Source: CADEFQ01 sp050185195 (lineage in GTDB: Bacteria > Pseudomonadota > Gammaproteobacteria > Steroidobacterales > Steroidobacteraceae). Taken from it: DNA of 50,241 nt. Position numbers and translations under genes: made by a program. The notes below the pieces were generated by a model. It had not been told where the DNA came from. It saw only the letters and a list, made by a program, of their open reading frames with translations, and did not search any database. The stretch is from contig JBFWZQ010000020.1 of NCBI GenBank assembly GCA_050185195.1, positions 1 through 50,241 of the forward strand. The letters run 5' to 3'. Positions 1 to 7,593 of the stretch are shown here, piece by piece (the stretch's first letter is position 1; every line of letters begins with the position of its first letter).

Positions 1-19
1 CGCGGGCGACGCACGACGC

Positions 20-1249
20 TCAATCCGCGCCCTTCGCCACGGACTTCGCCGCGCTCTCCACGGTCATCGCCCCGCCGCTCGCGAGCAGCGCATCGATCGC
101 GGCGTCGCCGAGACCCGCCTCCCGCAGCACTTCGCGCGTGTGTTCACCGAGGCGCGGCGCGTGGCGCTCGATGCCGGCAGGCGTCAGGCCGAAATTCACC
201 GGGAAGGCCGGCAGCTTGAGCTTGCCCTCGGTCGGGTGATCGACCGATTTCCAGAATCCCACCGCCTCGAGGTGCGGGTCGGTGGCGAGATCCTCGAGGC
301 TGTTCACGACGATCGTCGGCACGCTCGTCTTCGAGAAAAGGTCGAGCCATTCGCGCGTGGTGCGCGTCGCCATGATCTTCGCGGTCTCGGAATAGGTGGC
401 GTCGATGTTGCGCACGCGATCGGCAAGCGTGGCAAAGCGCGGATCCGTGAGCAGGTCCGGGCGCTCGACGACCTTGCAGAAGGTCACCCAGTGCGCATCG
501 AGGTACGGCAGGATCGCGATGTAGCCGTCCTGCGTCGGATAGGGTCGGCGCTCCTGGCTCATGAGGCGCGTATAACCCGGCCCGCCGATCGGCGGATCGA
601 AGCTCATGCCCCACAAGTGCTCGCCCATCACGTAGTGCACCATCGTTTCGTACATCGGCACTTCGATGTCCTGGCCCTCGCCGGTGCGCTCGCGGTGGAA
701 CAGCGCCGCGAGCACCGCGTAGACGACCGTCATCGCGGTCGTCTTGTCGGCCACCACGGTCGGCAGGTAACGCGGTTCGCCGAGCACGAGCTTGTTGAGC
801 ATCGCGATGCCACTCGCCGCCTGGATCGAATCGTCGAGCGCGCCCTTGGCGCCGTAAGGCCCCTTCTTCGAGTATCCGTAGGCGCCGCAATAGATGATGC
901 GCGGGTTCACCTTCTTCAGGTCCGCGTATTCGAGCCCGAGCTTGGTCATCACCTGCGGGCGATTGTTGTGCACGAAGACATCGGCCGTTGCGACCAGCTT
1001 GAGCAGCGCCTCGCGCGCGCCGGGCACCTTGAGGTCGAGCACGAGGCTGCGCTTGTTGCGATTGCAGGTGAGATAGAGCGCCGCCATGCCGGGGTGGCGC
1101 GATGCACCGAGCGTGCGGTTGCTGTCGCCACGTGGCGCCTCGACCTTCACCACATCGGCGCCCATGTCGCCGAGAAACTGGCAGGCCCAGGGGCCGAGGA
1201 CGACGCTGGTCAGTTCGACGACACGAATGCCGTGCAGGGGTCCCGGCAT
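20..1249 (-). CDS. CaiB/BaiF-type (family III) CoA-transferase
   Basis: This 409-residue protein is a family III CoA-transferase, a cytoplasmic enzyme that moves CoA from an acyl-CoA donor to a carboxylic acid. It opens with the family's GIRVVELTSVVLGPWACQFL segment, then GADVVKVEAPRGDSNR (CoA-binding N-terminal fold), the stretch LKKVNPRIIYCGAYGY, and LDDSIQAASG, where the Asp is the likely catalytic residue that forms the aspartyl-CoA intermediate. The length is normal for the family. The ATG at 1249 is preceded by a GGAGAT ribosome binding site. It is transcribed away from the isochorismatase gene at 1360, so the 110 bp between them must hold both start regions. The substrate cannot be read from sequence. 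Two more CoA-transferases lie downstream in the same metabolic region, so it may serve the same or a parallel acid. Family call is secure; pathway is inferred. Confidence 0.9.
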   Translation of the reverse strand: MPGPLHGIRVVELTSVVLGPWACQFLGDMGADVVKVEAPRGDSNRTLGASRHPGMAALYLTCNRNKRSLVLDLKVPGAREALLKLVATADVFVHNNRPQVMTKLGLEYADLKKVNPRIIYCGAYGYSKKGPYGAKGALDDSIQAASGIAMLNKLVLGEPRYLPTVVADKTTAMTVVYAVLAALFHRERTGEGQDIEVPMYETMVHYVMGEHLWGMSFDPPIGGPGYTRLMSQERRPYPTQDGYIAILPYLDAHWVTFCKVVERPDLLTDPRFATLADRVRNIDATYSETAKIMATRTTREWLDLFSKTSVPTIVVNSLEDLATDPHLEAVGFWKSVDHPTEGKLKLPAFPVNFGLTPAGIERHAPRLGEHTREVLREAGLGDAAIDALLASGGAMTVESAAKSVAKGAD

Positions 1250-1359
1250 GCGGATCTCCAGTGTGGCTACGATGACTGGCGAGCTTCACACCGGCCACGG
1301 GGCATGACAAGCGTGGTTTTCCACGCGTACGCTGCGCGGACGTTCGCAGCGAGGCCGCC

Positions 1360-2058
1360 ATGCCACCGACCTACATCGACGAGTTCACCCGTCCCGTTGC
1401 CCTGTCCGCGTCGACCAGTGCGCTCGTCGTGGTCGACATGCAGAACGCCAGCGGCCATCGCGGCTACGGCCTCGGCAAGCTGCTTGCCTCCCAGGGGCGT
1501 CTCGCGGAGGCCGAGTATCGCTTCGCGCGCATCGAGCGCCTGCTGGTCCCGAACATCCGGCGCCTCGCGACGGCCTTTCGCTCCGCCGGCGCCCGCGTGA
1601 TCTACCTGACCTACGGCTGCCAGCTGGCCGACTTCTCGGACGCGCCCCTGCACCTGAAGAAATGGCTGCAGGCGACCGGCAATTGCGCGGGCCGGCCCGA
1701 ACACGACATCGTCGCCGGGCTGGCACCCGGGCCCGGCGACCTCGTCCTCAACAAGACGACGATCGGCGCATTCGCGTCGACCGGCATCGATGCGGCCCTG
1801 CGCGGCATGGGCGTGACCGCGATCGCCGTCGTCGGCGTCTCGACGAACAACTGCGTCGCGATGACCGCGATGGAGGCGGCCGATCGCCAGTACGGCGTCG
1901 TGCTCGTCGATGACGCCACCGGTACCTGCAGCGACACGATGCAGGCGGCGACGGTCGCAACCTTCCGGCGCCTGTGGGGGCGCGTCGCGACGACCGACGA
2001 GGTCATCGAAGAGCTGGGCGGCAATGCCGCAGGACGCACCGCCGGTGCTGCCCGTTGA
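1360..2058 (+). CDS. Isochorismatase-family cysteine hydrolase
   Basis: The 232-residue product has the isochorismatase-like hydrolase fold. The catalytic triad is visible: Asp in LVVVDMQN near residue 27, Lys in LNKTTIGAF near residue 132, and Cys in VSTNNCVAMTAMEAADR near residue 165. Members hydrolyse amides, carbamates or vinyl ethers (nicotinamidase, N-carbamoylsarcosine amidase, biuret hydrolase, isochorismatase). The specific substrate is not evident. Its TGA overlaps the probable TTG start of the EamA transporter at 2055, so the two genes are probably translationally coupled and the exporter may handle the substrate or product. The start ATG at 1360 has only a weak GAGG upstream. It is cytoplasmic, with no signal peptide. 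Confidence 0.88.
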   Translation: MPPTYIDEFTRPVALSASTSALVVVDMQNASGHRGYGLGKLLASQGRLAEAEYRFARIERLLVPNIRRLATAFRSAGARVIYLTYGCQLADFSDAPLHLKKWLQATGNCAGRPEHDIVAGLAPGPGDLVLNKTTIGAFASTGIDAALRGMGVTAIAVVGVSTNNCVAMTAMEAADRQYGVVLVDDATGTCSDTMQAATVATFRRLWGRVATTDEVIEELGGNAAGRTAGAAR

Positions 2059-2978
2059 CGACCCCCGCGGCCGCCCGCTTCCAGTTCGCCGGCATCCTGT
2101 GCGCCGCGGGCGGCGCCATGCTGTTCGCGGGCAAGGGCATCCTCGCGAAGTTCGCCTGGCGGCACGGCGTGGGTTTCGAGGCACTCGTGATCGTGCGCGC
2201 GCTGCTCGCTGCGCCCCTGTTCTGGGCCTTTGCGTTCGCGCGCGAGGCGCCCGCCGCGATCTGCGCAACGCCAGCGCGCGTGGCAGCCACGGCGGCCTTC
2301 GCGGGCCTCCTCTGCTATTACGGCGGCGCGCTGGTCGATTTCTACGCCCTCACGCTGATCGACGCGAGCCTCGAGCGGGTCCTGCTCTTCAGCTACCCTG
2401 CCATGGTCATCGCGATCGACGCCGCATGGCGCCGTCGCCTGCCCTCGGCGCGCGTGGTCGGCGTGGTCACGCTCACCTGGGCAGGCATCTTCCTCGCGGT
2501 CGGCGGCCTCGACGCCGCGGCCCTGCGCGCCAACCTCACCGGTGCACTCTGCGTGCTGCTTGCCGCGCTCAGCTATGCGATCTACTTCCTGCTGGGCGAG
2601 CGTTGCATCCGCGTGATCGGCAGCACCCGTTTCACGCTGTGCGCAATGACCGGTGCCGCCGCGGCGCTCGCCGTGCACGGATTGGCGAAAGGCGCCGCGC
2701 TCGGGCTGGCGGGCATCGATGCCGTGGGCTGGATGCTGCTCGCCCTGCTCGCCGTGCTCTGCATGTTCGTCCCGGCCCTCCTGCAGGCGGAAGGCGTGCG
2801 GCGCATTGGCGCGCAGCGCAGTGCACTCGTCAGCACCGTGGGGCCTCCGACCACGATCGTGCTCGCGTGGCTCTTCTTCGGCGAGCGCATGGCGCCCTCG
2901 CAGCTCGTCGGTGTCGTGTTGATCGTCGGCGGGATCTTCGTGCTCGACGCCGCCGTCACCCGCCGTCGCGAACGCTAG
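2055..2978 (+). CDS. EamA/DMT-family permease
   Basis: This is a polytopic inner-membrane protein of about 307 residues with roughly ten hydrophobic helices and two repeated EamA halves (first half starting FAGILCAAGGAMLFAGKGIL, second half starting NLTGALCVLLAALSYAIYFL). The drug/metabolite transporter superfamily exports metabolites, amino acids or toxic compounds. I chose the TTG at 2055 because it overlaps the upstream TGA and the encoded protein begins directly before the first helix. The frame is open from 1974, but that stretch reads through the isochorismatase gene and is Arg-rich, so it is not coding. Its end overlaps the convergent CitE-like gene by 23 bp. Substrate unknown. Confidence 0.85.
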   Translation: MTTPAAARFQFAGILCAAGGAMLFAGKGILAKFAWRHGVGFEALVIVRALLAAPLFWAFAFAREAPAAICATPARVAATAAFAGLLCYYGGALVDFYALTLIDASLERVLLFSYPAMVIAIDAAWRRRLPSARVVGVVTLTWAGIFLAVGGLDAAALRANLTGALCVLLAALSYAIYFLLGERCIRVIGSTRFTLCAMTGAAAALAVHGLAKGAALGLAGIDAVGWMLLALLAVLCMFVPALLQAEGVRRIGAQRSALVSTVGPPTTIVLAWLFFGERMAPSQLVGVVLIVGGIFVLDAAVTRRRER

Positions 2979-3864
2979 CGGCGCCACCCGCCAGGCGCTC
3001 CGCGAGCGCGAGGATGCGCCGCGCCTTGTGGGCGACCGGGTAGTCGACGAACACGCCGTCCACCTGGATCGAGGCCACGCCGCGCGCTTCGGCCTCGTCG
3101 AACGCGACGACGATCGCACGCGCGCGCGCGATCTCGGCGGCGCCGGGCGTGAAGATTTCGTGGCAGGGACCGACCTGGTCCGGATGGATGCACAGCTTGC
3201 CGTGGAAACCGAGGCGGCGGCCGTTGCGTGCCGACTGGCGAAAGCGCGCCTGGTCACGCACTTCGATCACGACCGTGTCGACCGGGGGCTCGATACCGGC
3301 CGCGCGCGAGGCATGCGCGAGGCGCGCGCGCGCGTAGGCGAGCGCTTCTTCGTCGGCCGTCCATTCGAGATCGAGGTCGTTCGTGTAGTCGCCGCCGCCG
3401 AGCGCGATGCGCCCGATGCGCGGCGTCGCGCCGGCGATCGAGTCGATGTGGACGATGCCGAGGGCGCTCTCGACGATCAACATCAACTCGAGCGTGCCTG
3501 GTGCCATGCCCACGCGCCGCTCGCAATCATCGAGGTAGGCATCGAATTCCTGCACCTGCGCGGCCGATTCCGCCTTGGGGAGCACCACGCCGTCCAGCCA
3601 CGGGCCGGCGACGGCATCGAGGTCGTCGCGCCAGTACGGCGAATCGATGCCATTGACGCGCACGTAGCCGCGCTGCGCGCGCGGCTGGCGCATGGCGGCC
3701 ACCACGGACGCGCGCGCCGCCGCCTTCTCCGCGGGCGCGACGGCGTCTTCGAGATCGAGGATCACGGCATCGGCACCGGCGGTGAACACTTTTGCGACGC
3801 GACGGGCGTGACTGCCGGGCGCAAACAGGAAACTGCGCAGGCCCACCGCTCGCCGCGCCGTCAT
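2956..3864 (-). CDS. HpcH/HpaI aldolase / CitE-like acyl-CoA lyase
   Basis: The 302-residue protein belongs to the CitE-like TIM-barrel lyases, which cleave malyl-, citramalyl- or methylmalyl-CoA type thioesters to acetyl-CoA plus an oxo-acid using Mg2+. Visible signatures are RSFLFAPGSHARRVAKVF at the N-terminus, GADAVILDLEDAVAP (metal/CoA region), RIALGGGDYTNDLDLEWT, and the GKLCIHPDQV segment near the C-terminus. The ATG at 3864 overlaps the TGA of gntR (ATGA), so it is co-transcribed and coupled with the regulator. The frame is open upstream to 4248 but that part lies inside gntR. Beside a MaoC hydratase and CoA-transferases it fits a citramalyl-CoA lyase (Ccl) role, an inference from context. 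Confidence 0.88.
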   Translation of the reverse strand: MTARRAVGLRSFLFAPGSHARRVAKVFTAGADAVILDLEDAVAPAEKAAARASVVAAMRQPRAQRGYVRVNGIDSPYWRDDLDAVAGPWLDGVVLPKAESAAQVQEFDAYLDDCERRVGMAPGTLELMLIVESALGIVHIDSIAGATPRIGRIALGGGDYTNDLDLEWTADEEALAYARARLAHASRAAGIEPPVDTVVIEVRDQARFRQSARNGRRLGFHGKLCIHPDQVGPCHEIFTPGAAEIARARAIVVAFDEAEARGVASIQVDGVFVDYPVAHKARRILALAERLAGGAASVRDGG

Positions 3865-4628
3865 TTCGTGGTCCAGCTGTCGCTCGACTGCCAGCCGCGC
3901 TGCAGGTCGAGTGAGTACATGTAACGATCGGTGGGATGTTCTGAAACAGATATCTCGAACGGCCGGCCGCCGCGCCCGAAATAGTGGCGCATCACGGTCA
4001 GCGAAGGCGTGCCGGCCACGGCTTCCAGCGAACTCGCGAGCTCGGCCGTGATCGCCCCGGCGCGGATGCACACCTGGATGTGCTCGACGTGCTCGCCGTG
4101 GGCCGCCTCCACCATCTGGTAGACCATCTGGTTGCGCTTGCCGATCTGCGGGACGATGTCGGCGTAATCGGGCAGCAGGTAGATGTCGGTCCAGGCCATC
4201 GGCAGCGGTGTCGCCTTCAGCCGCCGCAGTGCACTCACCTTGATCCACTCCGAACCCGTTCGCACGTCGAGCAGCCGCGCGAGCTGGCGGTTGGCCTTCA
4301 CCTTCACCGTGCCCACCACCACGAGCCGGCTGTCCGCCGGATAGCGCATCAGCTCCGACGGCGAGCGCACGGTCTGCACGTAGGACGGCGACGCATGGCG
4401 CGCGCGCACCACCGTGCCGATGCCCTGCTGCCTGTCAATCAGCCCCAGGTCGTCGAGCCGCCGCAAGGCCTCCCGCACCGTGTGGCGGCTCACCTCGAAA
4501 CGCGCCACGAGCTCGAGTTCGCCCGGGATCGTCTCGCCGACCTTGATGCGGCCCCGGCCGATGTCCGCCATCAGGGCGTCCGCGAGTTGACGATAGCGGG
4601 GCTGCCGGCTGTCTTGTTCTTTTGCCAT
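3861..4628 (-). CDS. GntR-family regulator with UTRA domain (HutC type)
   Basis: This 255-residue repressor-type regulator has an N-terminal winged helix (about residues 8-80, with LVARFEVSRHTVREALRRL as the recognition region and the wing QQGIGTVVRA) and a C-terminal UTRA ligand-binding domain (about residues 95-240, including WIKVSALRRL and MAWTDIYLLPDY). HutC-type GntR proteins bind short palindromes and release DNA when a pathway metabolite binds. It is divergent from the maoC operon, and a palindrome TGTCCGGACA lies in the shared 89-bp spacer, so it probably controls both directions. Its 3' end overlaps the CitE-like gene by 4 bp. The ATG at 4628 follows a GTAGGGTAGGGT purine-rich stretch. 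Confidence 0.92.
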   Translation of the reverse strand: MAKEQDSRQPRYRQLADALMADIGRGRIKVGETIPGELELVARFEVSRHTVREALRRLDDLGLIDRQQGIGTVVRARHASPSYVQTVRSPSELMRYPADSRLVVVGTVKVKANRQLARLLDVRTGSEWIKVSALRRLKATPLPMAWTDIYLLPDYADIVPQIGKRNQMVYQMVEAAHGEHVEHIQVCIRAGAITAELASSLEAVAGTPSLTVMRHYFGRGGRPFEISVSEHPTDRYMYSLDLQRGWQSSDSWTTK

Positions 4629-4653
4629 ACCCTACCCTACCAGCCGCGCCTGG

Positions 4654-4692
4654 TTGACAGTCACCGGGCGGCCGCCTAGATTTGTCCGGACA
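4654..4692 (+). promoter_or_regulatory. sigma70-like promoter with overlapping GntR operator candidate
   Basis: TTGACA at 4654-4659 is separated by exactly 17 nt from TAGATT at 4677-4682, a good housekeeping promoter for the maoC operon. Immediately after the -10 is the perfect 10-bp palindrome TGTCCGGACA (4683-4692), placed where a bound repressor would block RNA polymerase. The dyad resembles TTGT-N-ACAA-like sites of HutC-type GntR proteins. The sequence is directly seen; its use by the adjacent GntR protein is inferred. Confidence 0.65.
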
Positions 4693-4717
4693 TTTGACTT
4701 CTCGCTACGGGCATATT

Positions 4718-5239
4718 ATGACCCAGAACGCCAACGAGGTCGCCCCCGGCCGCTACCGGGAAAGCTTCGGTCGCTACTACGAGGATTTCACGGTCGGCGA
4801 TGTCTACGAGCACCGCCCCGGCCGCACCATCACGCAGGCGGACAACACCTGGTTCTCGCTGCTCACGATGAACACGCACCCGCTGCATTTCGACGAGGAG
4901 TACGGCAAGGCCAGCGAATTCGGCCGCTGCATCGTCGCGAGCCCGCTGACCGTGGCGATGATGGTGGGCATGAGCGTGACCGACGTCAGCCAGAAGGCGA
5001 TCGCGAACCTCGGCTGGCGCGAGATCCGCATGACGGCGCCGCTCTACGCTGGCGACACGCTCTACGCCGAATCGGAAGTGCTCGCGAAGCGCGAATCGCG
5101 CTCGCGCCCGACCGCCGGCCTCGTCACCGTGCATACGAAAGGATTGAACCAGGACGACGTCGTCGTCTGCACCTTCGAGCGCACGGTGCTCGTCCCGAAG
5201 CGCGGCGAGGGCGCCGGCGAGGCCGGGGGCCGCTACTGA
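4718..5239 (+). CDS. MaoC-family enoyl-CoA hydratase/dehydratase
   Basis: The 173-residue product is a hot-dog fold hydratase. The (R)-hydratase-like signature is visible as ITQADNTWFSLLTMNTHPLH followed by FDEEYG (about residues 39-64), with the catalytic Asp and the Asn/His of the second helix region. Such proteins hydrate itaconyl-, mesaconyl- or other enoyl-CoAs. I chose the ATG at 4718, which gives MTQNANEV; an in-frame TTG at 4682 would lie in the promoter's -10 region and is rejected. It is the first gene of a five-kilobase operon; its TGA overlaps the ATG of the dehydrogenase gene by one base. Beside a CitE-like lyase it could be the hydratase step (Ich-like) of a C5-dicarboxylate pathway. 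Confidence 0.9.
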   Translation: MTQNANEVAPGRYRESFGRYYEDFTVGDVYEHRPGRTITQADNTWFSLLTMNTHPLHFDEEYGKASEFGRCIVASPLTVAMMVGMSVTDVSQKAIANLGWREIRMTAPLYAGDTLYAESEVLAKRESRSRPTAGLVTVHTKGLNQDDVVVCTFERTVLVPKRGEGAGEAGGRY

Positions 5240-6381
5240 TGACGCCGGAGGACGGCGAAATCCTCGCCGCGATCGAACGCTGGATCGAGCGCGAGGTGCG
5301 CCCGATCGCCAGGCGCTACGACCACGCCGACGAATACCCCCACGAACTCGTCGAACAGATGAAATCGCTCGGCCTCTTTGGCGCGACGGTGGGCGAGGAG
5401 TACGGCGGGCTCGGGCTTTCCGCATCGACCTACGCGCGGATCGTGACGGCGATCTCCGCCGCCTGGATGGCGCCGGTCGGCATCTTCAATTCCCACCTCG
5501 TCATGGCGGCCTGCGTGCAACGTTATGGCACCGCGGCCCAGAAGGAGCGCTGGCTGCCCCGCTTCGCGAGCGGCGAGCTGCGCGGCGGCATCGGCCTCAC
5601 CGAACCGGACGCGGGCACCGACCTGCAGGCGATCCGCACGGTCGCCCGGCGGGACGGCGATGCCTACGTACTCGACGGCACGAAGACCTGGATCACGAAC
5701 GGCGTGTACGGCAGCTGTTTCGCCGTGCTCGTGAAGACCGATCCCGCCGCCGAACCGCGCCACCAGGGCATGAGCATGTTCCTCTGCGAGAAAGGACCGG
5801 GCTTCACGATCGGCAGGAAGCTGAAGAAGCTCGGTTACCGGGCCATCGACAGCGCCGAACTCGTGTTCGACGGTTTTCGCGTGCCGGCGGACCAGCTCAT
5901 CGGCGGCGTCGAGGGGCGCGGATTCCAGCACGCGGTCGGCGGGCTGGAACTCGGCCGCATCAATGTCGCCGCGCGTGGCGCCGGCATTGCGCTCGGGGCG
6001 CTGCGCAAGTCGCTGCGCTACGCACAGGAACGCAGGACATTCGGCAAGCCGATCGCGCAACACCAGGCGATCCAGCTGAAGCTCGCCGACATGGCCACCC
6101 GCGTCGAGGCGGCAAAGCTGCTGATACGCGAGGCGGCCACGAAGTACGACAAGGGTGAACGCTGCGACCTCGAGGCGGGCATGGCGAAGCTGTTTGCGTC
6201 CGAGGCTGGCGTCGAGAACAGCCTCGAGGCGATGCGCATCTTCGGCGGTTACAGCTACTCGACCGAATTCGACGTGGAACGCTACTACCGCGACGCGCCG
6301 CTCATGTGCATCGGCGAGGGCACCAACGAAATGCAACGCATCATCATCGCGCGCCAGCTGCTCGAGAGGGACCCGCCTTGA
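5239..6381 (+). CDS. Acyl-CoA dehydrogenase
   Basis: This 380-residue flavoprotein has the standard acyl-CoA dehydrogenase order: an alpha-helical N-terminus, a middle beta-domain with GGIGLTEPDAGTDLQAIRT and TKTWITNG (FAD/substrate contacts), and a C-terminal helical domain with RRTFGKPIAQHQAIQLKLAD and FGGYSYSTEFDVERYYRD. The GEGTNEMQRIIIARQLL tail carries the usual catalytic Glu region. It oxidises an acyl-CoA to the enoyl-CoA with ETF as acceptor. The ATG at 5239 overlaps the maoC stop; an open frame further upstream to 4654 is out of frame with maoC and not coding. The stop overlaps the TTG start of the next CoA-transferase. Length and motifs are complete. Confidence 0.93.
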   Translation: MTPEDGEILAAIERWIEREVRPIARRYDHADEYPHELVEQMKSLGLFGATVGEEYGGLGLSASTYARIVTAISAAWMAPVGIFNSHLVMAACVQRYGTAAQKERWLPRFASGELRGGIGLTEPDAGTDLQAIRTVARRDGDAYVLDGTKTWITNGVYGSCFAVLVKTDPAAEPRHQGMSMFLCEKGPGFTIGRKLKKLGYRAIDSAELVFDGFRVPADQLIGGVEGRGFQHAVGGLELGRINVAARGAGIALGALRKSLRYAQERRTFGKPIAQHQAIQLKLADMATRVEAAKLLIREAATKYDKGERCDLEAGMAKLFASEAGVENSLEAMRIFGGYSYSTEFDVERYYRDAPLMCIGEGTNEMQRIIIARQLLERDPP

Positions 6382-7586
6382 CCGCCGATCCGCGCGCCAG
6401 CCTGCCGCTCGCTGGCGTGCGCGTGCTGACCTTCGAGAACTTCGGCGCGGGCCCGTTCGGCTCGATGTACCTCGCCGACCTCGGCGCCGAGGTCATCAAG
6501 GTCGAGAACCGCGCGCAGGGCGGCGACGCGACCCGCAACATGGGGCCGTTTTTCCTCGGCGAGAACGACAGCCACTTTTTCCAGACGTTCAACCTCAACA
6601 AGAAGAGCATCACGCTCGACCTGAAGTCCGCAGCGGGGCGCGCCGTGTTCCGGCGCCTCGCCGCCAGCGCGGACGCCGTGCTCAACAACCTGCGCGGCGA
6701 CCAACCCGACAAGCTGGGCCTCACGTACCAGGCGCTGCGCGACGCCAACCCGCGCATCGTCTGCGCGCACCTTTCAGCCTACGGCCGCGACAACGAGCGC
6801 AGGAGCTGGCCCGGCTACGACTACCTGATGCAGGCGGAAGCGGGCTACCTGCACCTCACGGGCGAGCCGGGCACGCCGCCTGCGCGCATGGGCCTTTCGA
6901 TCATCGACTACATGACCGGCATCACCACCGCCCTCGCCCTCGTGTCGTCCCTGCTCGGCGTGCAGCGGACCGGCGCGGGGCGTGACATCGACGTGAGCCT
7001 GTTCGACGTCGCGCTGCACCAGCTCTCCTATCCCGGCACCTGGTTCATCAACGAACGCCACCGCACCGAGCGGTTGCCGCGCAGCTCGCACCCGTCCGCC
7101 ACCCCCGTGCAGTTGTTTCGCACCCGCGACGGCTGGATCTTCGTGATGTGCATGACGGACAAGTTCTGGCAGGCGCTGCTCGAGGCACTGCCGGCGCCGG
7201 CCCTCGCTGCCGATCCCCGTTTTGCCTCGATGCAGGCGCGCCGCGACCAGCGCGACGCGCTGACCGTCGCACTGGACGCGATCTTCATGCAGGACACCAC
7301 GGCCGCCTGGCTCACGCGGTTGCAGGGTGTGTTGCCCGCGGCGCCCGTGTACGACATGGAGCAGGCACTCGACAATCCGTTCGTCGAGCGCACTGGCATG
7401 GTCCAGGACACCCCGCACCCGCAGAAGGCGGGATTTCGGGCACTCGCCAACCCGATCAAGCTCGACGGCGGAAGACTGCAGGGCCGCGTCGGCTCCGCGC
7501 TCGGCGCCGATACGCGCGCCGTGCTGCGCGAGATCGGTTATGCGGACGGCGAGATCGATGCGCTCGCCCGCGAGCGCGTGATCTGA
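6378..7586 (+). CDS. CaiB/BaiF-type CoA-transferase (operon copy 1)
   Basis: A 402-residue family III CoA-transferase. Motifs include LAGVRVLTFENFGAGPFGSM, LGAEVIKVENRAQGGDATRN, FFQTFNLNKKSITLDLKS and YDYLMQAEAGYLHLTGEPG with the likely catalytic Asp. The best start is the TTG at 6378, whose last two bases overlap the TGA of the acyl-CoA dehydrogenase. An in-frame upstream ATG at 6306 would overlap that gene by 76 bp and gives a non-conserved leader. It is followed after 7 bp by a second CoA-transferase gene that is only distantly similar, so the two are not a recent duplicate. They may act as two independent enzymes or as a heteromeric pair. Confidence 0.9.
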   Translation: MTADPRASLPLAGVRVLTFENFGAGPFGSMYLADLGAEVIKVENRAQGGDATRNMGPFFLGENDSHFFQTFNLNKKSITLDLKSAAGRAVFRRLAASADAVLNNLRGDQPDKLGLTYQALRDANPRIVCAHLSAYGRDNERRSWPGYDYLMQAEAGYLHLTGEPGTPPARMGLSIIDYMTGITTALALVSSLLGVQRTGAGRDIDVSLFDVALHQLSYPGTWFINERHRTERLPRSSHPSATPVQLFRTRDGWIFVMCMTDKFWQALLEALPAPALAADPRFASMQARRDQRDALTVALDAIFMQDTTAAWLTRLQGVLPAAPVYDMEQALDNPFVERTGMVQDTPHPQKAGFRALANPIKLDGGRLQGRVGSALGADTRAVLREIGYADGEIDALARERVI

Positions 7587-7593
7587 GGTCGCG

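Noticed and set aside
140..1600. An open frame of 486 codons on the plus strand
   Set aside because: It runs antisense to the CoA-transferase and then out of frame over the isochorismatase gene; no recognisable protein features.
1611..3257. A minus-strand open frame of 548 codons across the isochorismatase and EamA genes
   Set aside because: It covers two well-supported genes on the opposite strand and has shadow composition.
4654..5238. In-frame N-terminal extension of the acyl-CoA dehydrogenase
   Set aside because: It overlaps the maoC gene in another frame and encodes an Arg/His-rich stretch without similarity to the family; a start at 5239 fits the domain and the coupling.
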